From: Azospirillum sp. B21
GTDB lineage: Bacteria > Pseudomonadota > Alphaproteobacteria > Azospirillales > Azospirillaceae
Direction of reading: 5' to 3'
NCBI RefSeq assembly: GCF_008364825.1
Contig: NZ_VTTO01000013.1
Location: 62,001-126,000 of the forward strand
DNA: 64,000 bases
Below the pieces are notes generated by a model. It was not told the DNA's origin. It made no database searches and saw only the letters and a list, made by a program, of their open reading frames with translations. Positions within the stretch are counted from its first letter, which is position 1, and every line of letters begins with the position of its first letter. Shown here in pieces: positions 33,721 to 41,602 of this stretch. A program made the translations under genes and the position numbers.

Positions 33721-34119
33721 TTGACCAGTTCGGAAAACGGGCCGCAGACGCTTCTCGCCGTCGAAGAGCAGGTGGGCGTCGCCAAGCGCCGGCAGGTCAC
33801 CGGGACAGTCCGCGCCCGCACCCTCAGCCACGAGCGGGAACAGCCGGTCGAAGCCGACCTGTCGGTGGAAACGCTGGAGGTCGAGCGGGTGCCCATCGGA
33901 CGCTTCGTCGATGGTCCGATCCCCGATCGCCAGGATGGCGACACCACCGTCATCTCGGTGATCGAGGAGGTGGCGATCGTGGAGGTCCGCCTGAAGCTGG
34001 TGGAAGAGGTCCGGATCACCCGCCGCACCGAAAGCCGCAAGATGACCGGCGAGGTCACGCTGCGCCGTCAGGACGTTGTGATCGACCAGGATCCGGCGCC
34101 GGACGACCCCGCGGCCTGA
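33721..34119 (+). CDS. DUF2382 domain protein
   Basis: A 132-residue protein of the DUF2382 (YsnF-like) family found in stress-response genes. Pattern seen: LLAVEEQVGVAKRRQVTGTV, then VERVPIGRFVDG, a long beta region with VISVIEEVAIVEVRLKLVEE and VRITRRTESRKMTGEVTLRR. The start is TTG 33721, supported by CAGGAGG eight bases upstream; no better ATG is available. It is 46 bp after the phasin-like gene and 55 bp before a second DUF2382 protein, so the three form an operon. Confidence 0.78.
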   Translation: MTSSENGPQTLLAVEEQVGVAKRRQVTGTVRARTLSHEREQPVEADLSVETLEVERVPIGRFVDGPIPDRQDGDTTVISVIEEVAIVEVRLKLVEEVRITRRTESRKMTGEVTLRRQDVVIDQDPAPDDPAA

Positions 34120-34174
34120 CCGATCCAGACCGCTTCAAAAATCCCAAACATTCGAAATCCCACTGGAGAACACC

Positions 34175-34906
34175 ATGAGCACGATCGTCGTTGGACTTTA
34201 CAAGGAAACCGGTTCCGCCAAGAAGGCCTTCCAGGCCCTGATCGCGGCGGGCTGCCAGGAAACGGACATCGAAACCTTCGGCGGCGCCGACAGCGCCGAC
34301 AAGGCCGCCCAGGGCCTGCTGGGGCACGGCTTCGAGAAGGAACTGGCCGAACAGTATGGCGCTGCCGTCCGCCAGGGTCATACCCTGGTCGCGGCCGACA
34401 TCGCCGACGATGACGCCGACGCGGCGGAGGCGATCCTCGACGAGAACGGCGCCATCGACCTGCCCGAGGCTTCCGCAGCGCAGAAGGCGGATGGCAAGAA
34501 GGCGGGCCCCGGCGGCACCGTCGAGCAGCAGACCCTCCAGTCGGTGAAGGAGGAGGTCGGGATCGGCAAGCGCCGGGTTTCCAAAGGTGGAATGAAGCTC
34601 ACCTCGGAGGTCACCGAGACGCCGGTCCGGGACACCGTCACGCTGCGTGACGAGACGGTGGATGTGGAACACCGCAAGGTTGACCGCGCCCTGAGCCCCG
34701 ACGAGGAGAAGGCCGCCTTCGGCGAGAAGACGGTCGAATTGACGGCGACCTCCGAAACGCCGGAGATCACCAAGGAAGCTCGCGTCGTCGAAGAGGTCGT
34801 GCTGTCCAAGACCGCTTCCGAACGGGAGCAGGCCGTTGAGGCAACCGCCCGCCGCACCGACGTCAAGGTGGAGCCTGTCGGCGGCAAATCCGGCGACAAG
34901 CGCTGA
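34175..34906 (+). CDS. General-stress protein with YsnF/DUF2382 domain
   Basis: A 243-residue two-part protein. The N-terminal domain (residues 1-100) starts STIVVGLYKETGSAKKAFQA and reads like the GsiB/17M-type general stress domain; a polar linker follows, then a DUF2382 domain (about 115-235) with LQSVKEEVGIGKRRVSKGGM and VEHRKVDRALSPDEEKAAFG. The protein is rich in charged residues and lacks cysteine-based motifs apart from one at GCQETDI. It ends the phasin-DUF2382-YsnF operon. Exact function unknown; the family is associated with osmotic, desiccation and oxidative stress. Confidence 0.8.
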   Translation: MSTIVVGLYKETGSAKKAFQALIAAGCQETDIETFGGADSADKAAQGLLGHGFEKELAEQYGAAVRQGHTLVAADIADDDADAAEAILDENGAIDLPEASAAQKADGKKAGPGGTVEQQTLQSVKEEVGIGKRRVSKGGMKLTSEVTETPVRDTVTLRDETVDVEHRKVDRALSPDEEKAAFGEKTVELTATSETPEITKEARVVEEVVLSKTASEREQAVEATARRTDVKVEPVGGKSGDKR

Positions 34907-35274
34907 GCGCAAGCGCGCATAACCATGAAGGGGCGGCGATCCGGCCGCCTCCCGCCGCAGCAGACTTGAGCTGTGGCGGAATGAATGGAGACGGCGGTGG
35001 AGACTTCACGGAGTTTCCAGCGTCATTTTTTTTTGGCATTGAACGAATAGACGCGCGCGATCTGTTGGCATAAAGCCGTCGAGAGCCGGCGCTCTTGCAT
35101 AGTGTCCATTGCAAACTGTCTTGTGGATCACCAATTTAATTCTGCTGAAGCCACCCCAGGCTTGCTCTTTTTTGCTGTGGGCCGAAGATCCGGGGCCCTT
35201 CCTGGTGTGACTCGATCCGGACGGCATAGCCGCCGCCAATGCCGACACAACCGGCCCACATCGGAGACCACCCC
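34907..35274. other. Intergenic region
   Basis: A GC stem (GGCGGC 34932-34937, GCCGCC 34944-34949) lies 25 bp after the YsnF stop and may end that transcript, though no T-run follows directly. A T-run lies at about 35026-35034. No open frame looks real before 35275. Confidence 0.4.
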
Positions 35275-35622
35275 ATGGATGCCCGCACAAGGCTTGCCTT
35301 CTTCATTTTGAAAACCCGCGTCGGCTGGATCGTCCGTGTGGACGGGTTCGTCTATCCGCCCTGCGCCACTCAGGCCGATGCTCTCGCCAAAGCCATTCGC
35401 GAAGCACAGGCGGCGGAACGGCTCGGGTTTGCCAGCGTCGTGCTGGCGCAATCGGCGGCAGGGGAGCGCTGCCATGTCCGCTGGTGCTGTGCGGCAATCG
35501 GCGGAGCGGCCGGCGGAGCGTCGCAGGCGATTGCCGGCTCACCGCGTCCGGTTCCAGCCATGGCGGACCTCCTGACGCCCGCATCCGCACCGGCCACATG
35601 CATTCCGGAGGAACGCCCATGA
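35275..35622 (+). CDS. Hypothetical protein, 115 residues
   Basis: The first half (residues 1-60: RTRLAFFILKTRVGWIVRVD, then GFVYPPCATQADALAKAIRE) looks like a small alpha/beta domain with a DUF2188-like plan (a W-containing hairpin followed by a helix with TQxxALxxA). The second half is alanine- and proline-rich. ATG 35275 has GGAG eight bases upstream. Its stop overlaps the next start (ATGA). It probably forms an operon with the next two genes, the third of which shares the same fold plan. No function known. Confidence 0.6.
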   Translation: MDARTRLAFFILKTRVGWIVRVDGFVYPPCATQADALAKAIREAQAAERLGFASVVLAQSAAGERCHVRWCCAAIGGAAGGASQAIAGSPRPVPAMADLLTPASAPATCIPEERP

Positions 35623-35861
35623 CCCCCCTGTTCCAGTCCATCGATGGGCGATGCCCCCATGGCGCCGACGTGCTGCGCGAACAGCTGCGCTGGACGAATG
35701 CCGAGCGCCGTTGGCATCCGGCGTTCCACGGCACGCCATCCGACCTTCTTCCCCCCGCTTTTTCGCCGCCGGGACAAGCCAGCCTAATGCGAGGGGCCGT
35801 GCTGACCCGTCTCACCATGGCCTGCGGCGTGGCCGGCGCAACCGCCCGCAAGGAACTGTGA
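35619..35861 (+). CDS. Hypothetical protein, 80 residues
   Basis: A short protein starting at ATG 35619, which overlaps the preceding stop by ATGA and has GGAGGAA in front. It is rich in arginine, proline and histidine (RWTNAERRWHPAFHGTPSDL), with two isolated cysteines. No family recognised. Support comes from operon spacing and the ribosome site; composition alone would not decide. Confidence 0.5.
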   Translation: MTPLFQSIDGRCPHGADVLREQLRWTNAERRWHPAFHGTPSDLLPPAFSPPGQASLMRGAVLTRLTMACGVAGATARKEL

Positions 35862-35865
35862 CCTC

Positions 35866-36228
35866 ATGAGCCTCTCAGCCCATTACATCGTGTCGTGCCG
35901 GACGGACGGCTGGTTCATCGGGCTGGAGGGGGAGCGCTACGGCCCCTTCCCCAACGGACAGGTCGGCGCCCTGATCGCCGCGGTGCAGGCCGCCAACCAT
36001 GCCGGAAAGGACGGCCATGACGCCCGCGTTCTGCTGCGTACGGCGAAGGGCGTCACCGCGATCGTCTGGGTCTTCGGCACCGACAGCTACCCGTCGCCCT
36101 GGGTGGAGGATCTGCATCGGATCGCACTGCTGCCGCGCCGCGAACGCGCCCGCGCACCAGTGCCGCCACCGCCCTTCAGAGGCCTGGACGTCATGACTCC
36201 GGACGCCGCCATGGCAGGCCTCGCGTAA
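35866..36228 (+). CDS. Hypothetical protein, DUF2188-like, 120 residues
   Basis: Starts four bases after the previous stop. The N-terminal 70 residues (HYIVSCRTDGWFIGLEGERY, GPFPNGQVGALIAAVQAANH, HDARVLLRTAKGVTAIVWVF) follow the DUF2188 plan of a beta-hairpin with a tryptophan, one helix and a last strand pair; the C-terminus is proline-rich and basic. It appears to be a distant paralogue of the protein at 35275. Function unknown. Confidence 0.6.
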   Translation: MSLSAHYIVSCRTDGWFIGLEGERYGPFPNGQVGALIAAVQAANHAGKDGHDARVLLRTAKGVTAIVWVFGTDSYPSPWVEDLHRIALLPRRERARAPVPPPPFRGLDVMTPDAAMAGLA

Positions 36229-36288
36229 ACCTGTACCGATCGTGCCCGGAAGGGCCTCCGGCGCGCCGACAACGGCCGGGCGAACAGA

Positions 36289-37098
36289 TCAGGCGACCAC
36301 CTCGTCCGTCCAGATTTGGAATCCCGTCAGAGTGTTGGGGCCGAAGGTGTGGGTAAGCGGCACGTCGGCCGCGTCGCGTCCCTGCGCGATCAGGATTCGT
36401 CCGATCCGGGGGGCGTTGTTCCGTGGGTCGAAGACATGCCAGCGGCCACCGAGATACACCTCCATCCAGGCCGCGAAATCCATCGGCGCATAGGGCGGCG
36501 GCTGGCCGATGTCGCTGATGTAGCCGGTGCAGTAGCGCGCGGGAATGTTCATGGCGCGGCAAAAGGCGATGGCGAGATGAGCGTAGTCACGGCAGACACC
36601 GCGCTTCTCGGCATAGGTCTGGGCCGCGGTCCGCGTCGGGCGCGAATGTTCGTAGCCGAAGGTCACATGGCCGTGGACGAAATCGCAGATCGCCTGGACC
36701 CGCGCCCAGCCCGGCGCGGTGCCCGAGAACAGCCGCCACGCCTCGTCCGACAGGACGTCCGTCTCGCAATAGCGGCTGCCCAGCAGGAACAGCAGGGTGT
36801 CGGCAGGCAGTTCGTCCACACGGTGCTGTACGGCGCCGGGCTCGGCCGGGTCGGGGATGCCGCTGTCCCGGATGATGCTGTCGGCGCTGATGGTGACAGG
36901 CCCGGCGGGCGCGACCAGCCGGCTGCACCAGTTGCCGAAACTGTCGCGGTAGCCCTGGATCGGCGCCGGTACGCTGGTGACGATGTGATCGGGCTGCTCC
37001 AGGTCCCCGACGCGCGAGTAATGCACGTTCAGCATCACGATCATCGGCGTGGGAGCGGGAAAGCTGAAGGTCAGCTGGTAACCCAGTCGGATTCGCAT
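36289..37098 (-). CDS. Transglutaminase-like family protein
   Basis: A 269-residue protein with an N-terminal beta domain (residues 1-90) and a transglutaminase/papain-like core. The nucleophile region EKRGVCRDYAHLAIAFCRAM is intact. The segment that normally carries the catalytic histidine (H-A-W/F-x-E) reads MDFAAWMEVYLGGRWHVFDP, so alanine stands where histidine is expected; the following aspartate is present. Some relatives also lack the histidine, so it may be a non-canonical protease or binding protein. It is convergent with the small hypothetical operon and downstream of the HisA-like gene (82 bp). Confidence 0.82.
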   Translation of the reverse strand: MRIRLGYQLTFSFPAPTPMIVMLNVHYSRVGDLEQPDHIVTSVPAPIQGYRDSFGNWCSRLVAPAGPVTISADSIIRDSGIPDPAEPGAVQHRVDELPADTLLFLLGSRYCETDVLSDEAWRLFSGTAPGWARVQAICDFVHGHVTFGYEHSRPTRTAAQTYAEKRGVCRDYAHLAIAFCRAMNIPARYCTGYISDIGQPPPYAPMDFAAWMEVYLGGRWHVFDPRNNAPRIGRILIAQGRDAADVPLTHTFGPNTLTGFQIWTDEVVA

Positions 37099-37180
37099 GA
37101 AGACTTTCCTTTGAAAAAGCGTAGTGGTGCCGGCCGGTGGCTCAAAGGGAACGGGGAGAAAAATTCCTCATTGTAGCCGG

Positions 37181-37942
37181 TCATGGCGATGATCGGCAGA
37201 TCGGCACGCGACCGCACCCCCTCGCCGCCGCCTGACCGGAGGCGAAGCGGGCGAGCGTCCCGGCGTCGAGTCGCCGGTCGTGAAGCGCGCTGGCCACCAG
37301 CACGGCATCGGTTCCGTGAGCGGTCAGCGCGTCCAGATCCGCCGCGTCGCGCACGCCGCCGGCCCCCCATACCCGGACCCCCGGGCGTCGGGCCGCCAGC
37401 GTGGCGATGCGGTCCAGGTCCGGCCCCTCGCCCGAACCGACCCGGTCCAGCGTCATGGCGATCACCCGTTTGGGCCAGCGGGCGGGCTCCTCATGCAATG
37501 CCACCGGCCCCAGCGGGTCCCCCCGCCGGACATCCAGCGACAGCGCGACCCGGTCGTCTCCGGCGAGCGCCAGTGCCGCTTCCAGAGTCGCGCCGTCCGC
37601 CTGGCTTTCGCTGCCGATCACCAGATTGCGGATCCCGGCACCGAGCCAGCGGCGGCAATCGTCCGGCGTCGCCAGACCGGCATCGACCCAGAACGCCACC
37701 TCCGGCCAGCGGGCCTGCAGCGCCCCGACGGTGGAGCGATGGTCGCCGGTTCCCCTGATCGCGTCGAGGTCGGCGACATAGCAGGCGCGGAAGGGATGCA
37801 GCGCCAGCAGTGCGGCCACGATATCCTGGGGTGCCGATCCTGCGGTCAGCGCGCTTTCGATGGGGCGGTAGCGGTCGCGCTCCCCCCGCTTGGCATGAAC
37901 CACCTGCTCGCCCAGCAGGTCGATGACGGGAACGATGTCCAT
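37181..37942 (-). CDS. HisA-like TIM-barrel protein (COG1411-like)
   Basis: A 253-residue (beta/alpha)8 protein related to HisA but lacking the true HisA phosphate and catalytic signatures. N-terminus DIVPVIDLLGEQVVHAKRGE with YRPIESALT, then VADLDAIRG, FWVDAGLATPDDC, VALSLDVRRGDPLG and VWGAGGVRDAADLDALTAHG. This branch occurs with tetrahydromethanopterin/methanofuran C1 genes in methylotrophs and archaea, and the divergent neighbour is an MfnD-like ATP-grasp, which supports that link. The start codon lies in the same CCATGG as the neighbour's start, so the two genes share no intergenic space. Confidence 0.75.
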   Translation of the reverse strand: MDIVPVIDLLGEQVVHAKRGERDRYRPIESALTAGSAPQDIVAALLALHPFRACYVADLDAIRGTGDHRSTVGALQARWPEVAFWVDAGLATPDDCRRWLGAGIRNLVIGSESQADGATLEAALALAGDDRVALSLDVRRGDPLGPVALHEEPARWPKRVIAMTLDRVGSGEGPDLDRIATLAARRPGVRVWGAGGVRDAADLDALTAHGTDAVLVASALHDRRLDAGTLARFASGQAAARGCGRVPICRSSP

Positions 37943-38885
37943 GGAGAACAGCCTTCGTCGGGTTCTGGTCTGCGAGTATGTCACCGGCGGCGCGCAGTGC
38001 AACGGGCCGCTTCCGACGGAGCTGATGGCGGACGCCAACGCGATGGTCGCGGCGCTGATCGGCGATCTGATCGCTCTGGATGGAATACACGTCACGCTGT
38101 GTTGGGATAGTCGCCTTGTTGCCCCCTCATTCCTGACCGGCCGTGTCGTCCTGTTCCCGGTTGAGCCGGGCGACGACGCGGAGGCGCGCTGGCGCGCGGC
38201 GGCCGCCCTGTGCGACGTGGTCTGGCCGATCGCGCCGGAAAGCGACGGGCTGTCGGGTCACGTCGCCGCTCTGTTCCGCAGCACCGGCCGGCCGGTGGTC
38301 GCCTGCGCCCCCGACGCCATCGCGCTCGCGTCGTCGAAGACGGCGACGGCGGCACGGCTGGCCGCCCACGGAATCGCGGCCATTCCCACCGTTCCCTTCG
38401 GCGTCCCCGCGCCGCCCGCCGCCCGCCATGTGGTGAAGCCGGACGACGGCGCCGGCTGCCTCGATACCTTCGTCGTCGACGACATCGCCGCCTGGACGCC
38501 GCCGCACGCCGGCCGCTGGATCGTCCAGCCGCTGGTTGATGGCGAGGCGTGCAGCCTGTCCATGCTGGTCGACGCTGCAGGCGGGGTGCGGCTGCTCGGC
38601 TGCAACCGACAGAAGGTGGAGCGTGGGGATGGGAGCTTCTCCTTCCATGGCGTGGAGGTCGGGGCGATGGAGCACCGGCGTGCCGCCTGGGAGCCACTGG
38701 CCCACGCCATCGCCGCCGCGATCCCGGGGCTGCGCGGCTATGTCGCCGTCGACCTCATCGACCGCCCCGACGGTCCGGTGGTGGTGGAGGTGAACCCGCG
38801 CCTGTCCGTCGGCTATGCCGGCCTGTCGCGCGTGCTGGGCTGGAACCCGGCTCGCGATATCCTGGCTCTGTTCCACTCCACATGA
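37941..38885 (+). CDS. ATP-grasp protein, tyramine-glutamate ligase (MfnD)-like
   Basis: A 314-residue ATP-grasp enzyme of the COG1821 type; the archaeal member MfnD joins glutamate to tyramine in methanofuran synthesis. Seen: VLVCEYVTGGAQCNGPLPTE at the start, SSKTATAARLAAHGI, HVVKPDDGAGCLDT (ATP site), WIVQPLVDGEACSLSMLVD and VVEVNPRLSVGYAGL with the metal-binding glutamate and asparagine. I use ATG 37941; in-frame ATGs at 37923 and 37935 are also possible and would overlap the HisA-like gene more. The conserved VCEYVTGG block rules out a much later start. Its role in C1 cofactor synthesis is inferred from family and from the sarcosine operon close by. Confidence 0.75.
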   Translation: MENSLRRVLVCEYVTGGAQCNGPLPTELMADANAMVAALIGDLIALDGIHVTLCWDSRLVAPSFLTGRVVLFPVEPGDDAEARWRAAAALCDVVWPIAPESDGLSGHVAALFRSTGRPVVACAPDAIALASSKTATAARLAAHGIAAIPTVPFGVPAPPAARHVVKPDDGAGCLDTFVVDDIAAWTPPHAGRWIVQPLVDGEACSLSMLVDAAGGVRLLGCNRQKVERGDGSFSFHGVEVGAMEHRRAAWEPLAHAIAAAIPGLRGYVAVDLIDRPDGPVVVEVNPRLSVGYAGLSRVLGWNPARDILALFHST

Positions 38886-38907
38886 TGATACGGCCGTTTT
38901 TGACGTC

Positions 38908-39894
38908 TCAACCCTTGCGGAAGACGGACGGGGTCATGCCGCGGCGCTCCTTGAAGGCGCGGACGAAGTGCGAGGAATCGCAGAAGCCGACGGCGGCGGC
39001 GATCTCCGTCACCGACTGTTCGGTGTTGCGCAGCAGGAATTCGGCATGCTCCAGCCGCATGATCCGGTAGGCCTCGGTCGGCGTCATGCCCAGCGCGCTT
39101 TGGAAATGCCGCTCCATCCGGCGCCGGGCGGTCCCCAGCCGGCGCGCCATCTCCGCCACCGACAAGGGCACGTCGATGGTCTGCTGCATCAGCAGCAGCG
39201 CCTTCCGCACCACCTCGTCGTTGGCGGAGAAGTCGAGCGGGATGCCCGGCTGCGGCTTCTCCCCGCGTAGCGCATCGTCGATGATCATGATGTGCAGGCT
39301 TTTGCGCGCCTGGGCGCGGCCGACATGCTTTTCCACGAGATAGGCCGCGAGATGGGCCGAGCTGGTCCCGCCCGAGCAGGTCAGCCGGTCGCGGTCGACG
39401 ATGAAGAGCTGGTCGGACACCGGCATGATGCCGTCGAACTGCTCCAGGAAATCGGCATGGTGGAACCAGCTGATGCAGCAGCGGTATCCGTCCATCAGCC
39501 CGGCCCGTTGCAGGATGAAGGCGCCGGTACAGACGCCGACCAGCGGGATCTTCGATGCCGCCGCCTGCCGCAGGTAGCGGATGTAGTCGGGGCTGAGGTT
39601 GGAGATTTCGTCGATCAGCCCGCCGACCACCACGATGTAGTCGAACTTGGCCGGGTCGCCCAGCCGCTCGGTCGGCTGGACCAGCATGCCGCAGCTGGAC
39701 GCCACCGGCCCCATCCGGTCCGACAGCACCGCCCAGTCGCACAGGATCGGCCGGCTGCGGTCGCCCTCGTCGGCGGCGAGCCGCAGCACGTCGACGAAGT
39801 TGGCGAAGGCGCACAGCGTGAAGCGATGGGCGAGGATGAAGCCGACGGACAGGCGCGGTGCCACGGGGCGGCCGGCCCTGATGCTGTTCGTCAT
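38908..39894 (-). CDS. GlxA-family AraC-type transcriptional regulator
   Basis: A 328-residue regulator with an N-terminal DJ-1/PfpI-like domain (about 15-190; VGFILAHRFTLCAFANFVDVL, FDYIVVVGGLIDEI, GVCTGAFILQRAGLMDG) and two C-terminal AraC helix-turn-helices (about 225-328; LSVAEMARRLGTARRRMERH, VTEIAAAVGFCDSSHFVRAF). Proteins of this architecture (GbdR, SouR, CdhR types) sense betaine, sarcosine or carnitine. It is divergent from soxBDAG with a 114-bp intergenic region, so it most likely activates that operon in response to sarcosine or dimethylglycine. Confidence 0.88.
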   Translation of the reverse strand: MTNSIRAGRPVAPRLSVGFILAHRFTLCAFANFVDVLRLAADEGDRSRPILCDWAVLSDRMGPVASSCGMLVQPTERLGDPAKFDYIVVVGGLIDEISNLSPDYIRYLRQAAASKIPLVGVCTGAFILQRAGLMDGYRCCISWFHHADFLEQFDGIMPVSDQLFIVDRDRLTCSGGTSSAHLAAYLVEKHVGRAQARKSLHIMIIDDALRGEKPQPGIPLDFSANDEVVRKALLLMQQTIDVPLSVAEMARRLGTARRRMERHFQSALGMTPTEAYRIMRLEHAEFLLRNTEQSVTEIAAAVGFCDSSHFVRAFKERRGMTPSVFRKG

Positions 39895-40008
39895 GTGTCC
39901 TCCGGCGGTCGCACCGTCGCACTGGTGACATTAAACTGACGTATCCATTCTGTCCAACAAAGGGGCGCGTCCCGATACTGTCAGCACATTGAACTTCGCG
40001 GTGCTGCC

Positions 40009-41262
40009 ATGACCCGCTTCTCATTTTTCTCGCTGCTGACCAACGCGCTGACCGGCAACAGGAACTGGCAGCCTCAATGGCCCGATGCGGAACCGAAATC
40101 CGAATATGACGTCGTGATCGTCGGCGCGGGCGGGCATGGCCTGGGGGCGGCCTATTATCTTGCCAAGGAACACGGCATCACCAACGTCGCGGTGGTGGAG
40201 AAGGGATGGCTCGGCGGCGGAAACACCGGCCGCAACACCACCATCATCCGCTCCAACTACCTCTATGACGAAAGTGCCCGTCTGTACGAGCATGCGGTGA
40301 AGCTGTGGGAAGGGCTGAGCCGGGAGTTGAACTACAACGTCATGTTCTCGCAGCGCGGCGTGATGATGCTGGCCCACACGGTCCATGACGTCCAGAGCTT
40401 CAAGCGCCACATCCATTCCAACCGCCTGAACGGCATCGACAACGAGTGGTTGACGCCGGAGCAGGCTAAGGACTACTGCCCGCCGCTGAACATCGCCGCC
40501 AATGCTCGCTATCCGGTGATGGGCGCCGCGTTGCAGAGGCGCGGCGGCACCGCCCGCCACGATGCGGTGGCCTGGGGCTATGCGCGGGCCGCCTCGGCGC
40601 GCGGGGTCGACATCATCCAGAACTGCCCGGTGACCGCGATCCGCCGCGACGCCTCCGGCCGCGTCACCGGCGTGGAGACGGCGCGCGGCTTCATCAAGGC
40701 CAAGAAGGTCGCGGTGTCGGCCGCCGGCAGCACCTCGGTGGTGATGGACACCGCCGGCGTCCGGCTGCCGCTGGAAAGCTATCCGTTGCAGGCGCTGGTG
40801 TCGGAGCCGGTGAAGCCGGCCATCCCCTGCGTGGTGATGTCCAACACGGTGCATGCCTATATCAGCCAGTCTGACAAGGGTGAACTGGTCATCGGGTCGG
40901 GCACCGACCAGTACACCTCCTACAGCCAGCGCGGCGGGCTGCTGCTGATCGAGCACACCGTCGCCGCCATCTGCGAGGTCTTCCCGATCTTCAACCGCAT
41001 GCGCATGCTGCGCAAATGGGGCGGCATCGTCGACGTCACGCCCGACCGCTCGCCGATCATCGGCAAGACGCCGGTGCCGGGTCTGTACGTCAATTGCGGC
41101 TGGGGCACCGGCGGTTTCAAGGCGACGCCGGGGTCGGCCAACGTCTTCGCCCACACCATCGCCCGCGACGAGCCGCACCCGATCAACGCGCCCTTCACGC
41201 TGGAACGCTTCAAGACCGGCCGGCTGATCGACGAGGCCGCCGCCGCCGCCGTCGCGCATTGA
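40009..41262 (+). CDS. soxB: Sarcosine oxidase subunit beta
   Basis: A 417-residue beta subunit of heterotetrameric sarcosine oxidase, which demethylates sarcosine to glycine with O2 and, with tetrahydrofolate, gives methylene-THF. Seen: [20 protein letters not shown] (FAD fold), [15 protein letters not shown], the [18 protein letters not shown] segment containing the histidine that covalently holds FMN, and [20 protein letters not shown] and [13 protein letters not shown] at the C-terminus. First gene of the classical soxBDAG order, with soxD 10 bp downstream. Confidence 0.96.
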   Translation: MTRFSFFSLLTNALTGNRNWQPQWPDAEPKSEYDVVIVGAGGHGLGAAYYLAKEHGITNVAVVEKGWLGGGNTGRNTTIIRSNYLYDESARLYEHAVKLWEGLSRELNYNVMFSQRGVMMLAHTVHDVQSFKRHIHSNRLNGIDNEWLTPEQAKDYCPPLNIAANARYPVMGAALQRRGGTARHDAVAWGYARAASARGVDIIQNCPVTAIRRDASGRVTGVETARGFIKAKKVAVSAAGSTSVVMDTAGVRLPLESYPLQALVSEPVKPAIPCVVMSNTVHAYISQSDKGELVIGSGTDQYTSYSQRGGLLLIEHTVAAICEVFPIFNRMRMLRKWGGIVDVTPDRSPIIGKTPVPGLYVNCGWGTGGFKATPGSANVFAHTIARDEPHPINAPFTLERFKTGRLIDEAAAAAVAH

Positions 41263-41272
41263 GGAGACGACC

Positions 41273-41602
41273 ATGCTGCTCATCCGCTGCCCCTACTGCG
41301 AAGCCGAGCGCCCGGAGGTGGAGTTCACCTATGCCGGCGAGGCGCACATCGCGCGACCGGCCGACCCCTCCGCCCTGTCCGACGACGAATGGCGCGACTT
41401 CCTGTTCATCCGCACCAACCCGCGCGGCCGGCATTTCGAACGCTGGCGCCACATGCATGGCTGCGGCCGCTTCTTCAACGCGGTGCGCGACACCGTGACC
41501 GACAAATTCGCCATGACCTACAAGGCGGGGGAGCCGCGTCCGAGCGACGAGGAGATCGCGCTCGCGGGCAGCGCCACCAGCGTCGGGGAAGCACGTCCAT
41601 GA
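41273..41602 (+). CDS. soxD: Sarcosine oxidase subunit delta
   Basis: A 109-residue zinc-binding delta subunit. The N-terminal LIRCPYCEAERPEVEFTYAG and a later GCGRFFNAVRDT provide the cysteines and histidines that bind zinc; WRDFLFIRTNPRGRHFERW is the family core. It overlaps soxA by ATGA. Length and order agree with other SoxD proteins. Confidence 0.95.
   Translation: MLLIRCPYCEAERPEVEFTYAGEAHIARPADPSALSDDEWRDFLFIRTNPRGRHFERWRHMHGCGRFFNAVRDTVTDKFAMTYKAGEPRPSDEEIALAGSATSVGEARP

Noticed and set aside
37100-37190. Frame reading LPIIAMTGYNEEFF resembling the end of a response-regulator receiver domain
   Set aside because: No other receiver motif is found; it overlaps the end of the HisA-like gene in another frame and is best taken as chance.
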